From positions 1-33,857 of the forward strand of contig JAIPDI010000056.1 in the NCBI GenBank assembly GCA_021737785.1: 33,857 bases of DNA, in the 5' to 3' direction. This DNA comes from Deltaproteobacteria bacterium (GTDB lineage: Bacteria > Desulfobacterota > DSM-4660 > Desulfatiglandales > Desulfatiglandaceae). Positions 32,725-33,857 of the stretch are shown here, in pieces (the stretch's first letter is position 1; each line of letters starts with the position of its first letter). The position numbers were made by a program, and so were the translations under genes. A model generated the notes under the pieces. The model ran no database searches. It saw only the letters and a list, made by a program, of their open reading frames with translations, and was not told the DNA's origin.

Positions 32725-33279
32725 TTGCTCAAGAGGCCGGCTAGGGGCGTCATATGGGCCGCAGCCGGCCTTTTCCTGGGCCTGATCCTGGTCGCCTGGT
32801 TGCGGCCGGGCGGTCTGGAGCTGCGCATCATCCCCGTGAGGGGGGGACAGCCATTGCTGGTGTTGCCGATGGACCCGGGGGAGCGATTTACGGTTCGTTA
32901 CTATCACTCGGTGGAAGACGCCCCCATCTGGGAGGTGCACAGCCTGGATGAAGAGGGGCGGATCTATATCGAGGAGGAGCGCTATCTCAAGTTCGGGGCC
33001 GGCATGGGCCGGATGCCGGGCGTGGGACGGATGGTGAAAAGAGGGCCGTACGAGGTGATCGAGGCGATGCATCTTCCCACGGGTAATTTTGTCCTGCGGA
33101 TCGGAAGTCCCGGCGTGGACCATACCATTCTCTGGCGGGGGACCGAAACCCATCTCTCGGCTGTCGCGCCCCATGAGGCGGTTCAATTTTCGGCCCGGCC
33201 AATGAGCCTCCTTTACAAGATCTATCGCTTTTTTCTTCCCCATCCCGCCACGCCCGCAAACCGCGGAGACCAGGAGTGA
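32725..33279 (+). CDS. DUF1850 protein of the TRAP cluster
   Basis: A 184-residue protein of the DUF1850 family, often found beside TAXI-type TRAP genes. A signal-anchor-like segment (about 8-25) is followed by a beta-rich part with FTVRYYHSVEDAPIWEV (about 54-70) and YLKFGAGMGRMPG, both typical. The start appears to be a rare TTG with a GGGGTGACGGGAA stretch upstream; no in-frame ATG or GTG exists nearby. It sits between the solute-binding gene (14 nt) and the permease gene (7 nt), so the three are surely co-transcribed. The role is unknown, perhaps assembly or coupling of the fused permease. Confidence 0.88.
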   Translation: MLKRPARGVIWAAAGLFLGLILVAWLRPGGLELRIIPVRGGQPLLVLPMDPGERFTVRYYHSVEDAPIWEVHSLDEEGRIYIEEERYLKFGAGMGRMPGVGRMVKRGPYEVIEAMHLPTGNFVLRIGSPGVDHTILWRGTETHLSAVAPHEAVQFSARPMSLLYKIYRFFLPHPATPANRGDQE

Positions 33280-33286
33280 GGTGATC

Positions 33287-33857
33287 ATGACAGAGAGGAG
33301 TGACGCAACATCCGCCGCTTCCCCCGTTGAATGGGGGATCTTGAAAATCATTGCAGTGGTCGGCATCGGGCTCAGCCTGTTCGAGCTGTATACGGCAGGG
33401 ATTGTTGCAATGACCGCCATGCAGCACAGGGCCGTGTTCCTGGGCGCCATTCTGGTGATCGCCTTTCTGACGCGGCCCCTGTATAAGGGGGCGAGAAGAG
33501 ATCGCTGGAACTGGGCCCTGGCGATTGACCTGATCCTGGTTGTCCTGAGTGTGGCCGTATGCGCCTATATCTTTATCGATCTTCAGGGCATATTCGACCG
33601 TCAGGGCGACTGGAGCCAGTGGGACATCGCCGTGGGCATCACCCTGGTGGTCCTGGTGCTGGAGTCTACCCGCCGCGTCATCGGCCTGAACCTGACCTTT
33701 ATCGCCCTGGGATTTCTGCTGTTCGGGTATTTCGGTCCCTACATGCCGACCATCATCGTGCATAAAGGCTATTCCATCGAACGGATGGCCACCACGCTCT
33801 CTCTCACCACGGAAGGGATATTCGGACTGCCCACGGCTGTTGCAGCCACCTTTGTGT
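33287..33857 (+). CDS. TRAP transporter fused permease, 5' part
   Basis: The first 190 codons of a TRAP permease of the 4TM/12TM fused type, cut by the window end. The frame is open from the ATG to the last base. Visible are hydrophobic segments at about 18-35, 44-60, 75-98 and 111-150, the typical FELYTAGIVAMTAMQHRAVFLG, LESTRRVIGLNLTFIALGFLLFGYFGPY, and the start of the large domain, TTEGIFGLPTAVAATFV. Together with the TAXI receptor it would drive ion-coupled uptake of a carboxylate-like solute across the inner membrane. GAGGTGA precedes the ATG by 2 nt, and it starts 7 nt after the DUF1850 stop. Confidence 0.92.
   Translation, partial: MTERSDATSAASPVEWGILKIIAVVGIGLSLFELYTAGIVAMTAMQHRAVFLGAILVIAFLTRPLYKGARRDRWNWALAIDLILVVLSVAVCAYIFIDLQGIFDRQGDWSQWDIAVGITLVVLVLESTRRVIGLNLTFIALGFLLFGYFGPYMPTIIVHKGYSIERMATTLSLTTEGIFGLPTAVAATFV

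Overview
The window reads as a contiguous, gene-dense piece of a moderately GC-rich Gram-negative chromosome. The likely source is a Desulfobacterota (former Deltaproteobacteria) bacterium, probably from an environmental genome. Support comes from the rnj-ftsK-lolA gene order, a TatA with a very short tail, a split MacB-type exporter with a NodT-type outer-membrane lipoprotein, a TAXI-type TRAP cluster with DUF1850, and intergenic low-complexity repeat families. The assignment is inference, because no rRNA or single-lineage marker is present. There are 31 supported protein genes, two tRNAs and several dispersed repeats. No CRISPR array, IS element or prophage was seen.

Layout. 1-322 is a repeat-bearing leader of a family-2-like glycosyltransferase (+). 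1643-6356 (-) is a tripartite efflux operon, transcribed as outer-membrane lipoprotein, membrane-fusion protein, ATPase, FtsX permease. 6494-6751 (-) is a tRNA-Gly/tRNA-Cys unit with a clear promoter and terminator. 6812-9444 holds a small hypothetical gene (-) and a MoxR AAA+/CoxE-like VWA pair (+). 9438-14248 (-) is RNase J, FtsK and LolA. ssb (+) follows. 14992-17916 (-) is sucC, sucD, a cysteine-motif protein and tatA. 18303-21189 (+) holds a small protein with an SSB-like C-terminal tip, an HD-domain protein, a hypothetical protein and a D-cysteine desulfhydrase/ACC-deaminase-family PLP enzyme. 21274-24711 (+) holds a large carbamoyltransferase and an RpiB with a C-terminal extension. 24848-26281 (+) is a secreted VWA protein. 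26330-31099 (-) holds a GNAT, an adenine-deaminase-like enzyme, MtnA and IlvE. 31272 to the right edge (+) is a TRAP cluster cut by the window end.

How genes work together. MtnA, the adenine-deaminase-like protein and the aminotransferase could serve methylthioadenosine salvage: sugar branch, released adenine, and final transamination. The TRAP genes would take up an unknown carboxylate-type solute. SucCD is the substrate-level step of a TCA-type cycle. RNase J, FtsK, SSB, LolA and TatA are housekeeping.

The most unusual items are: (i) a 115-residue protein outside the SSB family that ends in the same DDIPF tip as the window's own SSB; (ii) low-complexity repeats, otherwise intergenic, sitting in frame inside the carbamoyltransferase gene and recurring in the same order beside ilvE; (iii) uncharacterised C-terminal extensions on RpiB and on the carbamoyltransferase.
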